From NCBI GenBank assembly GCA_002382045.1, contig DFZJ01000149.1, forward strand, positions 1 to 20,385: DNA of 20,385 nt, read 5' to 3'. The stretch comes from Syntrophaceae bacterium UBA4059 (lineage in GTDB: Bacteria > Desulfobacterota > Syntrophia > Syntrophales > Smithellaceae). How positions within the stretch are numbered: position 1 is the first letter of the stretch; the number at the start of each line of letters is the position of its first letter. Made by a program: the position numbers and the translations under genes. A model generated the notes under the pieces. It saw nothing but the letters and a program-made list of their open reading frames with translations, was not told where the DNA came from and did no database searches. Below, in pieces: positions 6,798 to 14,751 of this stretch.

Positions 6798-6926
6798 ATT
6801 CGTAATAACCAAATATCCAAGGGGCTGGGTAAAAAGATGAAAATATATGACGGCATAGACAATATTTTGGATAGGACGGAGAAAGAACCGACTTTTTTCT
6901 ACTCCGGGGTGAGTCTGGATTTTTAA
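6798..6926 (+). pseudogene. Remnant of the C-terminal end of a TonB-dependent receptor
   Basis: The frame ending at TAA 6924-6926 translates as ISKGLGKKMKIYDGIDNILD followed by RTEKEPTFFYSGVSLDF. This has the pattern of the last two barrel strands of TonB-dependent receptors: (V/I)(T/S)K-x-LGK, DNI(F/L), F-x-x-GV and terminal Phe. The intact receptor in this window ends with the same order (VTKDLGKHFQLFARADNIFG ... FLFGVKMNF). No receptor-like sequence precedes it, because the 6476-6796 gene occupies the DNA directly upstream. It is therefore a leftover 3' tail of a deleted receptor gene. A 29-codon ORF from ATG 6837 lies inside it, but I see no reason to think it functional. Confidence 0.6.
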
Positions 6927-6989
6927 ACAAGAGCATCGAACGGGTGCGCAGTACTGCTACTTTATAAGACGTTCCGACAAGGGGAAAAT

Positions 6990-7652
6990 ATGCAATTAAT
7001 AAAACAGTGGCAAAACTTCGTGAATAGAACGGCTAGAAAACCGGAGGGGAAATGGGCAATGAAAAACTATAATCGCCCGCATGGGCATTACTGGTCTTTT
7101 AAAACCATTCTCCAAGACCTCCGCCTTCATGAGGATGACATCTATTGTGAGGTCGGATGCGGAGGAGGCATTCTTTTAAATATGGCTATGTCCAAAGTGA
7201 AAAAAGGCAAAGCCATTGATCACAGCAAGGATATGGTAGAACTCACCATGCAAAACAATCGCCGGGACATCGAAGAAGGAAAGCTTGAAGTTATTCAGGG
7301 AAACGCGGAACAACTCCCCTGGTCAGCGGGTAGCGTTACGGCGTGCGCCAGCGCCAATATGTTCTTTTTTCTGAAACAACCAAAACCCATGCTGCGTGAA
7401 GTATTCAGAATACTTGCTCCGGGGGGACGATTCTCGATGGTAACCATGAAAAACGGGTTTTGGGCAAAAATCACCTTCGGATGGCTGTATGCTCTGAAAT
7501 TATACACTGATAAAGAAATGGCATCCATGCTGATTGAGGTGGGTTTTTCCAATGTAAAAGTCGAAACAAAGGCAGGGATAATGCAGGCCTGCTATGGGGA
7601 AAAGAAATCTGACAAGGAGGTGCAAAACCAAGAAGTATCTGCGGCAAAGTGA
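6990..7652 (+). CDS. Class I SAM-dependent methyltransferase
   Basis: This 220-residue protein has a Methyltransf_11/UbiE-like fold. Motif I, the SAM-binding glycine loop, is YCEVGCGGGILL (about residues 52-63). An acidic residue follows the second strand (GKAIDHSKDMVELTM), then GNAEQLPWSAGSV and the post-motif REVFRILAPGGRFSMVTMKN. ATG at 6990 has AAGGGGA upstream. The substrate is not evident. Position between a receptor remnant and an intact TonB receptor (109 bases downstream) suggests work on a small molecule or metal ligand taken up by the locus, but that is a guess. No membrane segments or signal peptide. Confidence 0.85.
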   Translation: MQLIKQWQNFVNRTARKPEGKWAMKNYNRPHGHYWSFKTILQDLRLHEDDIYCEVGCGGGILLNMAMSKVKKGKAIDHSKDMVELTMQNNRRDIEEGKLEVIQGNAEQLPWSAGSVTACASANMFFFLKQPKPMLREVFRILAPGGRFSMVTMKNGFWAKITFGWLYALKLYTDKEMASMLIEVGFSNVKVETKAGIMQACYGEKKSDKEVQNQEVSAAK

Positions 7653-7706
7653 ACCTGCGGTGTGTTTCCATTTTACCGTAACACCCGATCATAAATTTTA
7701 CAAACG

Positions 7707-7727
7707 GCCGACCGGACGACCGGAGGC
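7707..7727 (+). repeat. Conserved hairpin motif, copy B, upstream of the receptor
   Basis: GCC-GA-CCGG-ACGA-CCGG-A-GGC, 19 of 21 identical to copy A at 2219-2239. The inner stem is CCGG/CCGG with an ACGA loop, and GCC/GGC closes it. The 3' arm includes GGAGG (7722-7726), 11 bases before an in-frame ATG at 7738, so folding could hide a ribosome binding site. The receptor also has a better AAGGAG at 7750-7755 for ATG 7762. Unlike copy A there is no downstream terminator half. Confidence 0.55.
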
Positions 7728-7761
7728 GCAACCAAAAATGAACTTAACGAAGGAGATTATT

Positions 7762-9606
7762 ATGAACAAATCATCCGGTTGCACTCAGGCGGTCTTTGCG
7801 GCCGCTACAGCCATCACACTTTTTTTCGCATCCGCTCCGGCGGTCTTCGCCCAGGGGGATGCGGCGGCCAAAAGCGATCCATTGAAACTGGATCAGGTTG
7901 TGATTACCGCCACCAAAACCGAGCACACACTGGGAGACGTGCCGGTGGCGGCGGAAGTGATCACCAAAGAGGAAATCGAACAAAGACAGATTAAAACAAT
8001 TGCAGACGCTCTGAAGCTCCTCACAGGCGTCAAAATCAATCAGACGTCCGGATCCTGGGGCGACAAGGGCAAAATCGAGATGCAGGGGCTCGCCGCCAAG
8101 CATACGCTGATTCTCGTTGACGGCCAGCGCTGGTTGGGAGGACACGGAGATGCAATAGATATGCAGTCTATTCCCATGGAAATGGTGGAACGCATCGAAG
8201 TACTTAAAGGTCCATCTTCCGCGCTTTACGGCAGCGAAGCCATCGGCGGCGTGGTCAACATCATTACGCGGCAGGCCAAGGATAAATATTCCCTTTCCGC
8301 TTCAGCGGCTGTCGGCAGCCGCGCGACACAGATTCACGAAGCGACGGGCGGCATCAAGTTGGGCGGTTTCGGCGGACTCTTGAGCTACACCTATCGGGAA
8401 TCTGACGGGGTGAACAAGGAGACGGACCGCTACAGCGAACATCTGCTTTCGGCCAATTTGGGTTATGAATTGACGCCGTCAGTCAAATTGAGCGTTAAAC
8501 CATTTTATTCCGAGCACAAGATGCTCTACGAAGCACGAAACCAGAAACGCGCCGGCATAAATTCTTCTCTGGAATGGGCACCGGACGCTTTATCTAAGCT
8601 TGATCTGCGCGGGTCATTTTTTAACTACCGCCATTACACCGGCGATAGAAGCTCCGACTGGGATACAGACGCCTACGACGGAGAAATCACGTACAGCCGC
8701 TTGCTGTTCGACCGTCTTATGATGACCGGAGGTTATCAGTATTCTTTTGAGGACATCGACGACAAGGGCAAGGAATATAAAGCCGATCAAAAACTGAACA
8801 GTTTTTATCTCCAGTCGGAGATCAATTTTCAACCGGTGGTATTCGTTCTTGGCGCCAGGCTCGACGATCATGACAAATGGGGCGCGGAAGTCAACCCGAA
8901 AGGCAGCGTGCTGATTAACGTCACCAAAAACCTGAAACTGCGCGGTTCGGTGGGCACGGCTTTCAAGAGCCCGAGCCTGGCCAAACTTTACGCGAACGCC
9001 TGGCGGATGGGGCCCTATATGGTTTACGCCAATCCGGACTTGCAGCCGGAGAAATCCATCGGCTATCAGGTCGGCGCGGAATACGCGCTTCTGGAGCGCC
9101 ATCTGTTCAAAGTATCGGCTTTCAGAAACAACGTTAAGGATATGATTGTTTCCAAAATCGTTCGCAGAAGACCTCCGCCCCACAGCATGTACTGGGAAAA
9201 CGTGGATGAAGCCTATACGCAGGGCGTTGAAGTCAGTGTGACCAGTCGTCTGACCGATACGCTGACCGCTCAGGCAGGATACACTTATCTGGACACCCGC
9301 GACAAAAAGCAAGACAAGGAATTGACCTACCGGCCCAAACACAAGGCCACTCTTGAACTCAACCAGAAGATTCCGCAATTCGGCGTCAACGTGAACGTCA
9401 CCGGCATTTATGTCGGCACGCGCTACGACGACGACTATGCCGAGCTCGACGGCTACGACCTTTGGAATGTGGCCGTCACCAAGGATCTGGGCAAACATTT
9501 TCAACTGTTTGCGCGCGCCGACAATATTTTCGGCAAAAAGGATGTGGACGACGAATACGATCTCGACGGCTCGAGATTCCTGTTCGGCGTGAAAATGAAT
9601 TTTTAA
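7762..9606 (+). CDS. TonB-dependent outer-membrane receptor
   Basis: A 614-residue receptor. Residues 1-30 are a signal peptide ending APAVFA before QGD. A TonB-box-like strand, LDQVVITATKTE, lies at about residues 43-54. The plug (about 55-165) shows GVKINQTSGSWGDKGKIEMQ, then HTLILVDGQRW, VERIEVLKGPSSALYGSEAI and GGVVNIITR. The remaining 450 residues are barrel strands ending FGVKMNF. ATG 7762 is chosen for AAGGAG six bases upstream and the immediate signal peptide; an in-frame ATG at 7738 adds eight residues. The following DUF4198 gene, 25 bases away, points to a metal or metal-complex substrate (Ni, Co, Fe chelate or corrinoid), but the sequence does not say which. Confidence 0.93.
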   Translation: MNKSSGCTQAVFAAATAITLFFASAPAVFAQGDAAAKSDPLKLDQVVITATKTEHTLGDVPVAAEVITKEEIEQRQIKTIADALKLLTGVKINQTSGSWGDKGKIEMQGLAAKHTLILVDGQRWLGGHGDAIDMQSIPMEMVERIEVLKGPSSALYGSEAIGGVVNIITRQAKDKYSLSASAAVGSRATQIHEATGGIKLGGFGGLLSYTYRESDGVNKETDRYSEHLLSANLGYELTPSVKLSVKPFYSEHKMLYEARNQKRAGINSSLEWAPDALSKLDLRGSFFNYRHYTGDRSSDWDTDAYDGEITYSRLLFDRLMMTGGYQYSFEDIDDKGKEYKADQKLNSFYLQSEINFQPVVFVLGARLDDHDKWGAEVNPKGSVLINVTKNLKLRGSVGTAFKSPSLAKLYANAWRMGPYMVYANPDLQPEKSIGYQVGAEYALLERHLFKVSAFRNNVKDMIVSKIVRRRPPPHSMYWENVDEAYTQGVEVSVTSRLTDTLTAQAGYTYLDTRDKKQDKELTYRPKHKATLELNQKIPQFGVNVNVTGIYVGTRYDDDYAELDGYDLWNVAVTKDLGKHFQLFARADNIFGKKDVDDEYDLDGSRFLFGVKMNF

Positions 9607-9631
9607 AACACAACTCAACCTTAAGGAGAAA

Positions 9632-10453
9632 ATGATGAAAAATAAAATAATGATAGTGGCGGCATTGGGCTTAATGATCCTGGGCGGCTTCCTGCCGCAG
9701 GGCGCCTTCGCTCACACGCTGTGGATCAACACCACCAACCATTCGCCGGCGTTTCATGAAAAATTCGGCGCGCAGACCAAAACGTATCTCGGCTGGGGAC
9801 ACCTCTATCCGGTTGCCGATTTCCTCTCGGCCGACGCGCTTCTGGAGTACAGCCTGATCGATCCCTCCGGAAAGAAATCGGATATCGAGCCGGCGGAGAC
9901 ATCGGGATTTCTGGCCGCCGAGGTGCGCATGAAACAGCCCGGCTTTTACAAAATATCGGTCATTCGTAAACCGGGGTTTTATACGATGTACGAAGAAAAC
10001 GGCGCCATCCATCATCGCATGGGCCCCAAAACCGGCCTTTCCGGAATTATTTTAAGCCAGTACTCCGAACAGTACGCCAAGAGCCTGATTATTACAGGTG
10101 ACGCCCGAAGCGAATCCTACAAAACACCGATCGGGCATAAGCTGGAGATTCTACCGCTGGAAAATCCCGCAAAACTGAAAGGCAACGGAGGAGATCTGCT
10201 GCCGGTGCAAATCCTGTTTAACGGCAAACCGGCCCGCTACTGCCAGGTCCTGGCCACCTACGCCGGATTTTCAACAGCGGACGACTTTGCCTTCGCCACG
10301 GTTGCCAATGGCCAGGGCATTGCCCATATCCGCCTTCTCCATTGGGGCAACTGGCTTATCAAAGCCAATCACAAACTGCCGCCGCCCGCTGATATGACCG
10401 ATAAGTGTGATTTCATGAACTATACCGCGACGTTAACCTTTGAGATTCCCTGA
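9632..10453 (+). CDS. DUF4198 periplasmic protein (NikK-like)
   Basis: A 273-residue secreted protein. The signal peptide (GLMILGGFLPQGAFA) gives a mature N-terminus HTLWIN, the usual start of DUF4198 proteins, which are linked to nickel/cobalt uptake and in NikK-type systems bind metal near that N-terminal His. Other family features are FGAQTKTYLGWGHLYPVADF, KQPGFYKISVIRKPGFYTMY and the C-terminal domain (about 180-273) starting LPVQILFNGKPARYCQV, an Ig-like module. Two adjacent ATGs (9632, 9635) follow AAGGAGAA. It is in the receptor's transcription unit and likely accepts what the receptor imports. Downstream is the hairpin at 10492-10525. Confidence 0.85.
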   Translation: MMKNKIMIVAALGLMILGGFLPQGAFAHTLWINTTNHSPAFHEKFGAQTKTYLGWGHLYPVADFLSADALLEYSLIDPSGKKSDIEPAETSGFLAAEVRMKQPGFYKISVIRKPGFYTMYEENGAIHHRMGPKTGLSGIILSQYSEQYAKSLIITGDARSESYKTPIGHKLEILPLENPAKLKGNGGDLLPVQILFNGKPARYCQVLATYAGFSTADDFAFATVANGQGIAHIRLLHWGNWLIKANHKLPPPADMTDKCDFMNYTATLTFEIP

Positions 10454-10491
10454 CGCGCGTGAACACAAACTGAAAGTCTCTATCCCCCCCC

Positions 10492-10525
10492 GGTAGAGCG
10501 GTGCCTATCTTGGTGCCGCTCTACC
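10492..10525 (+). terminator. Long hairpin after the receptor/DUF4198 unit
   Basis: GGTAGAGCGG (10492-10501) pairs perfectly with CCGCTCTACC (10516-10525), and the inner bases TGCC/GGTG extend the stem to 14 pairs around the loop TATCTT. It is followed by ATTTTCC, a weak U-tract. It lies 39 bases after the DUF4198 stop codon and 62 before the next gene. A transcription terminator or an mRNA-stabilising 3' structure is likely. Confidence 0.7.
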
Positions 10526-10586
10526 ATTTTCCGGGAAATGATGGACGGTCTGAAAGACATGAGGAGAGGCTCAGGAAAATAGGGAT

Positions 10587-11684
10587 ATGATCAAACGAAC
10601 ACGATACCTGAAAGGCATCTTATGCTGTCTTTATATCTTTCTTATTGCGCCTCTGGCGGCCGCCGATCCCGGTTACTTGTGGCTGGAAGCAGGCCCGCAG
10701 ATGCGGCGTATGGGTGGAGGCGACTCAGAGGGCGCAATGCAATCAGGAAACACAAACTCCGGCATGGCGCACGGCAGGCCGGTGGCAGGACCGAATGCGC
10801 CTCCGCGTCCGGCCTCACACGCGCGCCAGGTATCCGCTGACGGCCACGGGGCATCCGATACGCAAAGCAAAAGCCCCCCGGAAAAGCGCGCCGCCATGTC
10901 GCACCCGGCGCATTACACGCTGCGCCTCGGATGGCCCGCCGCCGCCTCCGCAAGTTGCGAGACGCTGCTTACGGCTGAGGCATCCATCCTCCGGCCGGAC
11001 GGCTCCGCGCAAAAGCTTATCCCGCACCTTGAAACGCCCGAAGCGGTCCGCATTCGCGACGCCGCGCTGATCCAGGGCCGCTACGTCATTTCCGCATCGT
11101 TTGACCAGACAACAGGCGACACGCACTATCGCCTGTTCACACAGGCCACCATGCGCAACACGGGTGAAAAACCCCAAAGGCATCCCCTTCCCGATCAAAA
11201 GGATATTCATACGCGAGTCCCCCGGTTTTTGATCGAAGATCTCAGTCCCGATCCCGGAAAAAATTTTGCCCGTGTTCACCGAAAATATACAGGCGACAAA
11301 CTGCCCGTGAGACTTCTTCTTAGTGAGGCGCCGGTGGCAAACCAGCCCGTGACGCTTACGACCGCTTCCGGATGGCGGCAAACCCTGACAACCGATGAAA
11401 AAGGCGAGGCAACTTTCGCGCTCATCAAGGAAAGTTTCCACGACAACGAAATCAATAAGCGGCCGGTCACCTATTTTGTCACCTCCGAGATCCGCCGGCC
11501 GGCACATTCGCGGCAAGGCCCGCGAGGGGAGGTACTGCGAAGCACCCTGGCCTTGCTGGTCTATCCCTCGCCGCTCGACTGGGAAAGCCGATCCGCCGGC
11601 CTCTACGCATTATTTCTGGCGATGGCGGCCATCGGCGTGGTCACCGCGATCCGCAGGCGGCAAAGGAAGCGGCCATGCGCATAG
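10587..11684 (+). CDS. Membrane-anchored DUF4198-like protein with His/Met/Gly-rich linker
   Basis: A 365-residue protein with a signal peptide (ILCCLYIFLIAPLAAA), a low-complexity stretch at about 30-110 rich in Met, His, Gly, Pro and Ser (QMRRMGGGDSEGAMQSG, SGMAHGRP, AAMSHPAH), and a DUF4198/Ig-like body (GDKLPVRLLLSEAPVANQPV, TTDEKGEATFALIKESF). One C-terminal membrane helix (about 337-355) is followed by the positive tail RRRQRKRP. The topology is a periplasmic body anchored in the inner membrane. The His/Met linker suggests metal capture, by inference. Its last 10 bases overlap the next gene, which ties it to the Fe-S membrane protein. The start has only a weak AGGAAAATAGGG upstream. Confidence 0.7.
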   Translation: MIKRTRYLKGILCCLYIFLIAPLAAADPGYLWLEAGPQMRRMGGGDSEGAMQSGNTNSGMAHGRPVAGPNAPPRPASHARQVSADGHGASDTQSKSPPEKRAAMSHPAHYTLRLGWPAAASASCETLLTAEASILRPDGSAQKLIPHLETPEAVRIRDAALIQGRYVISASFDQTTGDTHYRLFTQATMRNTGEKPQRHPLPDQKDIHTRVPRFLIEDLSPDPGKNFARVHRKYTGDKLPVRLLLSEAPVANQPVTLTTASGWRQTLTTDEKGEATFALIKESFHDNEINKRPVTYFVTSEIRRPAHSRQGPRGEVLRSTLALLVYPSPLDWESRSAGLYALFLAMAAIGVVTAIRRRQRKRPCA

Positions 11685-12664
11685 ACCGGATTCGCCTGAT
11701 CGTACAGGCGTTTTGTTTTGTCTTTCTGATCTACGGGGGTATCCTGGGATTCTCCATTGGCAACGCCGTTCCGACGATGGCGTGCATTTACGCCGAGGAC
11801 CGCGGCGGGGCCTGCTTTTTGTATCCCTTTCAGCGATTCATGTCCCTTCCCCTGAGTACGCTGATCGGGGCTACGATTTTGCCTTTTTTGATTTATCTGG
11901 GAACGTTTTTTCTCTGGGGGCTCGTGTTCGGCAAAGCCTTTTGCGGCTGGATCTGTCCGCTGGGTTTCCTGCAGGACTTGTTGACGAGGGCGCGTCAGTT
12001 TCTGGGCATCGACGGCGCCCGTTTCCGCTGGGCATCCAGGGAGCGTTTCCAATGGGTCAAATACGCACTTCTGGCGCTTTTGATCCTTATTCCCATGGGC
12101 ATTGGCAACAGTCTGGGCGGGCTTCCGAAACTCAGCGGCGACTGGGCGGTTCCCTTCTGTCAGATATGTCCGGGGAAGCCCCTGCTGCCGCTGTTTTCCG
12201 GGGACACCAGCCACCTGCTCATCGATTTCTCCAGTCCCGTAAAACTGGCGCTGACCAGCCTGCTGATGTTTCTGACTGGCGTGTTTCTTATAGGCGGCTT
12301 TGTTAAGCGCCGGTGGTTTTGTCTGTATTGCCCGATGGCCGCCCTGCTGTCATTATTTGACCGCATCGGGTTTGTCGGCCTGAAAAAGAAAGGGGAAGCC
12401 TGCACGCGCTGCGGCAACTGCTACCGCGCCTGCCCGATGGAGATTCGCGAAATCGCGGATGAGCGGGATCGCAAACACATGGTCACGCAGGATTGCATAC
12501 TGTGCATGCGCTGCGTCGAGGTCTGTCCTGAAAATAAGGCTTTGTCCGCGACGCTTCTGGGATTTCCTGTGTTCTCTGCCTCGGCGGCCGGATTTCTGAA
12601 ACGCCAGGGCTGCGCACCGCCTTTGCCCATTGAGGATTTCCCCCATGATTCAAATTCAAACTGA
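11675..12664 (+). CDS. NapH/CcoG-like membrane polyferredoxin (4Fe-4S)
   Basis: A 329-residue inner-membrane protein with about five membrane helices. Two cysteine motifs at membrane faces, FCGWICPLGFLQDLL and WFCLYCPMAALLSLFDRIG, define the NapH/CcoG/YccM group, and a third, VPFCQICPGKPLLPLF, lies between them. The C-terminal domain holds two [4Fe-4S] motifs: CTRCGNCYRACP and CILCMRCVEVCP. Such proteins move electrons across or along the membrane. It overlaps the upstream anchored DUF4198-like gene by 10 bases and the downstream HgdB-like gene by 20, so it is probably the electron link between the cytoplasmic Fe-S enzyme and periplasmic partners. Direction of electron flow cannot be read from sequence. 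Confidence 0.9.
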   Translation: MRIDRIRLIVQAFCFVFLIYGGILGFSIGNAVPTMACIYAEDRGGACFLYPFQRFMSLPLSTLIGATILPFLIYLGTFFLWGLVFGKAFCGWICPLGFLQDLLTRARQFLGIDGARFRWASRERFQWVKYALLALLILIPMGIGNSLGGLPKLSGDWAVPFCQICPGKPLLPLFSGDTSHLLIDFSSPVKLALTSLLMFLTGVFLIGGFVKRRWFCLYCPMAALLSLFDRIGFVGLKKKGEACTRCGNCYRACPMEIREIADERDRKHMVTQDCILCMRCVEVCPENKALSATLLGFPVFSASAAGFLKRQGCAPPLPIEDFPHDSNSN

Positions 12665-13937
12665 CCGTGACGAAAAACAGGCCAAACGCCTGTCGCTTCA
12701 CCTGGCTATGTCGGTCCGCGAGATTTTCGACCGGCTCGCGCTTGAACAAAACCGTCCTGAAGCCATGGCGCCTTTTGACACGCTTTTTAAAAAGTTTGCA
12801 GAGGCTCCGGATGAGATATTGCCATCCAGACCCGTCAAGAAAGTCGGCCTGTATTGCGTGACGGTACCCGAAGAGCTGGTTTATGCCGCGGGCGCGCTGC
12901 CTGTGCGCCTCTGCGCGGGAAGCACCGACGCAGCGGAAGCCGGCGAGGCGCTGTTTCCGGACGTGTCCTGCCCGTTGGTGAAAGCGGCCGTCGGATTCAC
13001 CCGCACGGGCGCTCTGGGCTTTTACCGCGGCTGTGACCTGGTGGTGATTCCGGCCACCTGCGACTGGAAGGTCAAGCTGGGCGACCTGCTGAGCCGGCAT
13101 GTGCCGGTACTGATGCTCAACGTGCCCAAGCACAAGACCACCGAGACCGCCCGTCTGTTCTGGTACGACGAAATCCGCAGGCTTTGCCGGGCGCTGGAGA
13201 AACTTACCAAGACGCGCATCACGCGCGGCAGGCTCAGAGCGTCCATCTCGCTGATTCACGAGGCGCAAGCCGAGTTCCGGCGGTTTCAGGAACTCCGCGC
13301 GGACGATCTGTGCCTCATCAGCGGGCGCGACGCGGTCGAGGTGGCCAACGCCTGGTTTTACATGGACGCGGCCTCATGGACCGGGCACGTCCGCTGTCTG
13401 AACGAAGAACTGGCTAAGCGAAAGCAACGCGGGTTGGGGGTTATGCCCAAATCCGCGCCGCGCGTGCTGTTGACCGGCTCGCCGGTAATATTTCCCAACT
13501 GGAAGATTCCTGTCCTGATCGAAGATTCCGGCGGCGCGCTCGTTTGTGACGAGCTGTGCAGTTCCGGCAGGCTTCTGTGGGACATGGCCAGCATCGACGA
13601 ACCGCTCTACGACGACATGTTCGACGCGCTGGCGGACCGGTCGCTGATGCCCTGCACCTGCCCGGTCTTCACCGACGCGACTGACCGCAGAGTGAAACTG
13701 TTGCGCATGATCCGCGACTACCGCGTCGAAGGCGTCGTTCATCATGTGCTCAAAGGATGTCACCCCTACGATATGGAGTTGCGGCCGCTCGAGGCGGAAC
13801 TGGCAGCCGCCGGCGTTTCGCAGTTGAAAATTGAAACCGACTACAGCCCGGAGGACACCGAGCCCTTGCGTACGCGCATCGAGGCGTTTATCGAAACGCT
13901 CAAGGGCAGACGGTTGAAAATGGGCGGGGCTTTATAG
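12645..13937 (+). CDS. 2-hydroxyacyl-CoA dehydratase family protein, double-cubane cluster protein-like
   Basis: A 430-residue protein from ATG 12645 (GAGG at 12632-12635; a TTG at 12630 is less likely). It matches the HgdB/FldB family: CVTVPEELVYAAGALPVRL (Cys71), DVSCPLVKAAVG (Cys109), CDLVVIPATCDWKVKLGDLL (Cys130, Cys139), RVLLTGSPVIFPNWKIPVLI, VCDELC (Cys301, Cys305) and LKGCHPYDMELRPLE (Cys372). Only one dehydratase-like subunit is present, followed by an activase. This is the layout of double-cubane cluster proteins (DCCP; E. coli YjiM/YjiL) rather than of two-subunit dehydratases. DCCPs hold an [8Fe-9S] double cluster and do low-potential reductions; physiological substrates are unknown. 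Neither CoA-pathway genes nor a second subunit lie nearby. Confidence 0.85.
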   Translation: MIQIQTDRDEKQAKRLSLHLAMSVREIFDRLALEQNRPEAMAPFDTLFKKFAEAPDEILPSRPVKKVGLYCVTVPEELVYAAGALPVRLCAGSTDAAEAGEALFPDVSCPLVKAAVGFTRTGALGFYRGCDLVVIPATCDWKVKLGDLLSRHVPVLMLNVPKHKTTETARLFWYDEIRRLCRALEKLTKTRITRGRLRASISLIHEAQAEFRRFQELRADDLCLISGRDAVEVANAWFYMDAASWTGHVRCLNEELAKRKQRGLGVMPKSAPRVLLTGSPVIFPNWKIPVLIEDSGGALVCDELCSSGRLLWDMASIDEPLYDDMFDALADRSLMPCTCPVFTDATDRRVKLLRMIRDYRVEGVVHHVLKGCHPYDMELRPLEAELAAAGVSQLKIETDYSPEDTEPLRTRIEAFIETLKGRRLKMGGAL

Positions 13938-13950
13938 AAAGCAGGATAGA

Positions 13951-14751
13951 ATGGAACTTTACCTGGGTATCGATATCGGCTCCACCACGACCAAACTGGC
14001 TTTGATGACGCCGCAAGGACTTCTGGGCAGCCTTGTGCAGCCTACTGGAGTCAACTGCGCGGAAACGGTGGAGACTGCGCTCGCCGGTCTGCTGTCTGAA
14101 AATGGATTGCGCCGCGAGCAGATCCGGAAAACTGTGGCGACGGGATACGGCCGCCGCCTGATTCCCTTTGCCGACGAGGTGATCAGCGAAATTACCGCCA
14201 ACGTGCGCGGCACGTCATGGAGCTGCGCTGATTTGAGTGAGCCCGTGCGCACCATCCTCAACATCGGCGGACAGGACAGCAAGGTCATTGTCCTGGACGC
14301 CTTTGGGGTCACGGAGAATTTTGCCATGAACGATAAATGCGCCGCCGGAACGGGACGCTTTCTGGAAACGGTAGCCCGGATTCTTGAAGTCAACCTGACC
14401 GATCTGGGGCCGCTGGCGCTTCAGGCGAAGATCCCGCTGAAAATCAACGCTACCTGCGCAGTTTTTGCAGAATCGGAAATTATTTCGCTCATTGCCCGCA
14501 AAAAACCCACGGCGGAAATCGCGGCCGGCGCGCACTATGCCATTGCCCGCCGCCTGTCGCGCATGGCCCGCCGCCTGGGGGTGAACCCGCCCGTGGTGCT
14601 CGACGGAGGGCCTGCGCTCAATGCGGGACTTGTGCGCGCGATTGAAGACGAACTCGCCTGCGACATCCATGTGCCGAAATGGCCGCAGATCACCACGGCC
14701 ATCGGCGCGGCGCTTCTGGCTCGCGACGCGCATCTGGCGGAGACGGCCTGA
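13951..14751 (+). CDS. HgdC/YjiL-like ATP-dependent activase (DCCP reductase)
   Basis: A 266-residue ASKHA-fold ATPase of the BadF/BadG/BcrA/BcrD family. Phosphate motifs are YLGIDIGSTTTKLALM near the N-terminus, NIGGQDSKVIVL in the middle and VVLDGGPALNAGLV near the C-terminus. Cys130 (NDKCAAGTGRFLE) and Cys169 (NATCAVFAESE) are the family's two cluster ligands, which together with those of the second monomer hold one [4Fe-4S] at the dimer interface. ATP hydrolysis drives one electron at very low potential into the partner, here the gene ending 13 bases upstream. Its stop overlaps the next start (TGATG). Confidence 0.92.
   Translation: MELYLGIDIGSTTTKLALMTPQGLLGSLVQPTGVNCAETVETALAGLLSENGLRREQIRKTVATGYGRRLIPFADEVISEITANVRGTSWSCADLSEPVRTILNIGGQDSKVIVLDAFGVTENFAMNDKCAAGTGRFLETVARILEVNLTDLGPLALQAKIPLKINATCAVFAESEIISLIARKKPTAEIAAGAHYAIARRLSRMARRLGVNPPVVLDGGPALNAGLVRAIEDELACDIHVPKWPQITTAIGAALLARDAHLAETA

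Noticed and set aside
7707..7727. Guanidine-II (mini-ykkC) riboswitch, because of the ACGA loop between CCGG arms
   Set aside because: That class needs two similar ACGR hairpins in tandem and precedes guanidine-related genes; only one hairpin is present here, copy A has ACAA, and the neighbours are metal genes.
7594..7761. N-terminal extension of the receptor frame upstream of 7762
   Set aside because: The extension overlaps the methyltransferase 3' end, lacks a ribosome site and would bury the signal peptide; the start at 7762 has AAGGAG and an immediate signal sequence.
8614..9618. Long minus-strand ORF (334 codons) across the TonB receptor
   Set aside because: It is antisense to an unmistakable receptor gene, has no recognisable domain, and arises from codon bias in GC-rich DNA.
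11395..12306. Plus-strand 303-codon ORF overlapping the anchored DUF4198-like and NapH-like genes
   Set aside because: It is Arg/Ser/Gly-rich out-of-frame translation with no domain; the two genes it overlaps have clear motifs in other frames.
12483..13268. Minus-strand 261-codon ORF under the HgdB-like gene
   Set aside because: Shadow of a strongly matching family member; no ribosome binding site or motif.
12645..14751. True 2-hydroxyacyl-CoA dehydratase (fermentation) enzyme
   Set aside because: Only one dehydratase-like subunit is encoded, and there is no CoA-transferase, acyl-CoA dehydrogenase or electron-transfer flavoprotein nearby; a double-cubane cluster protein fits the gene layout better.
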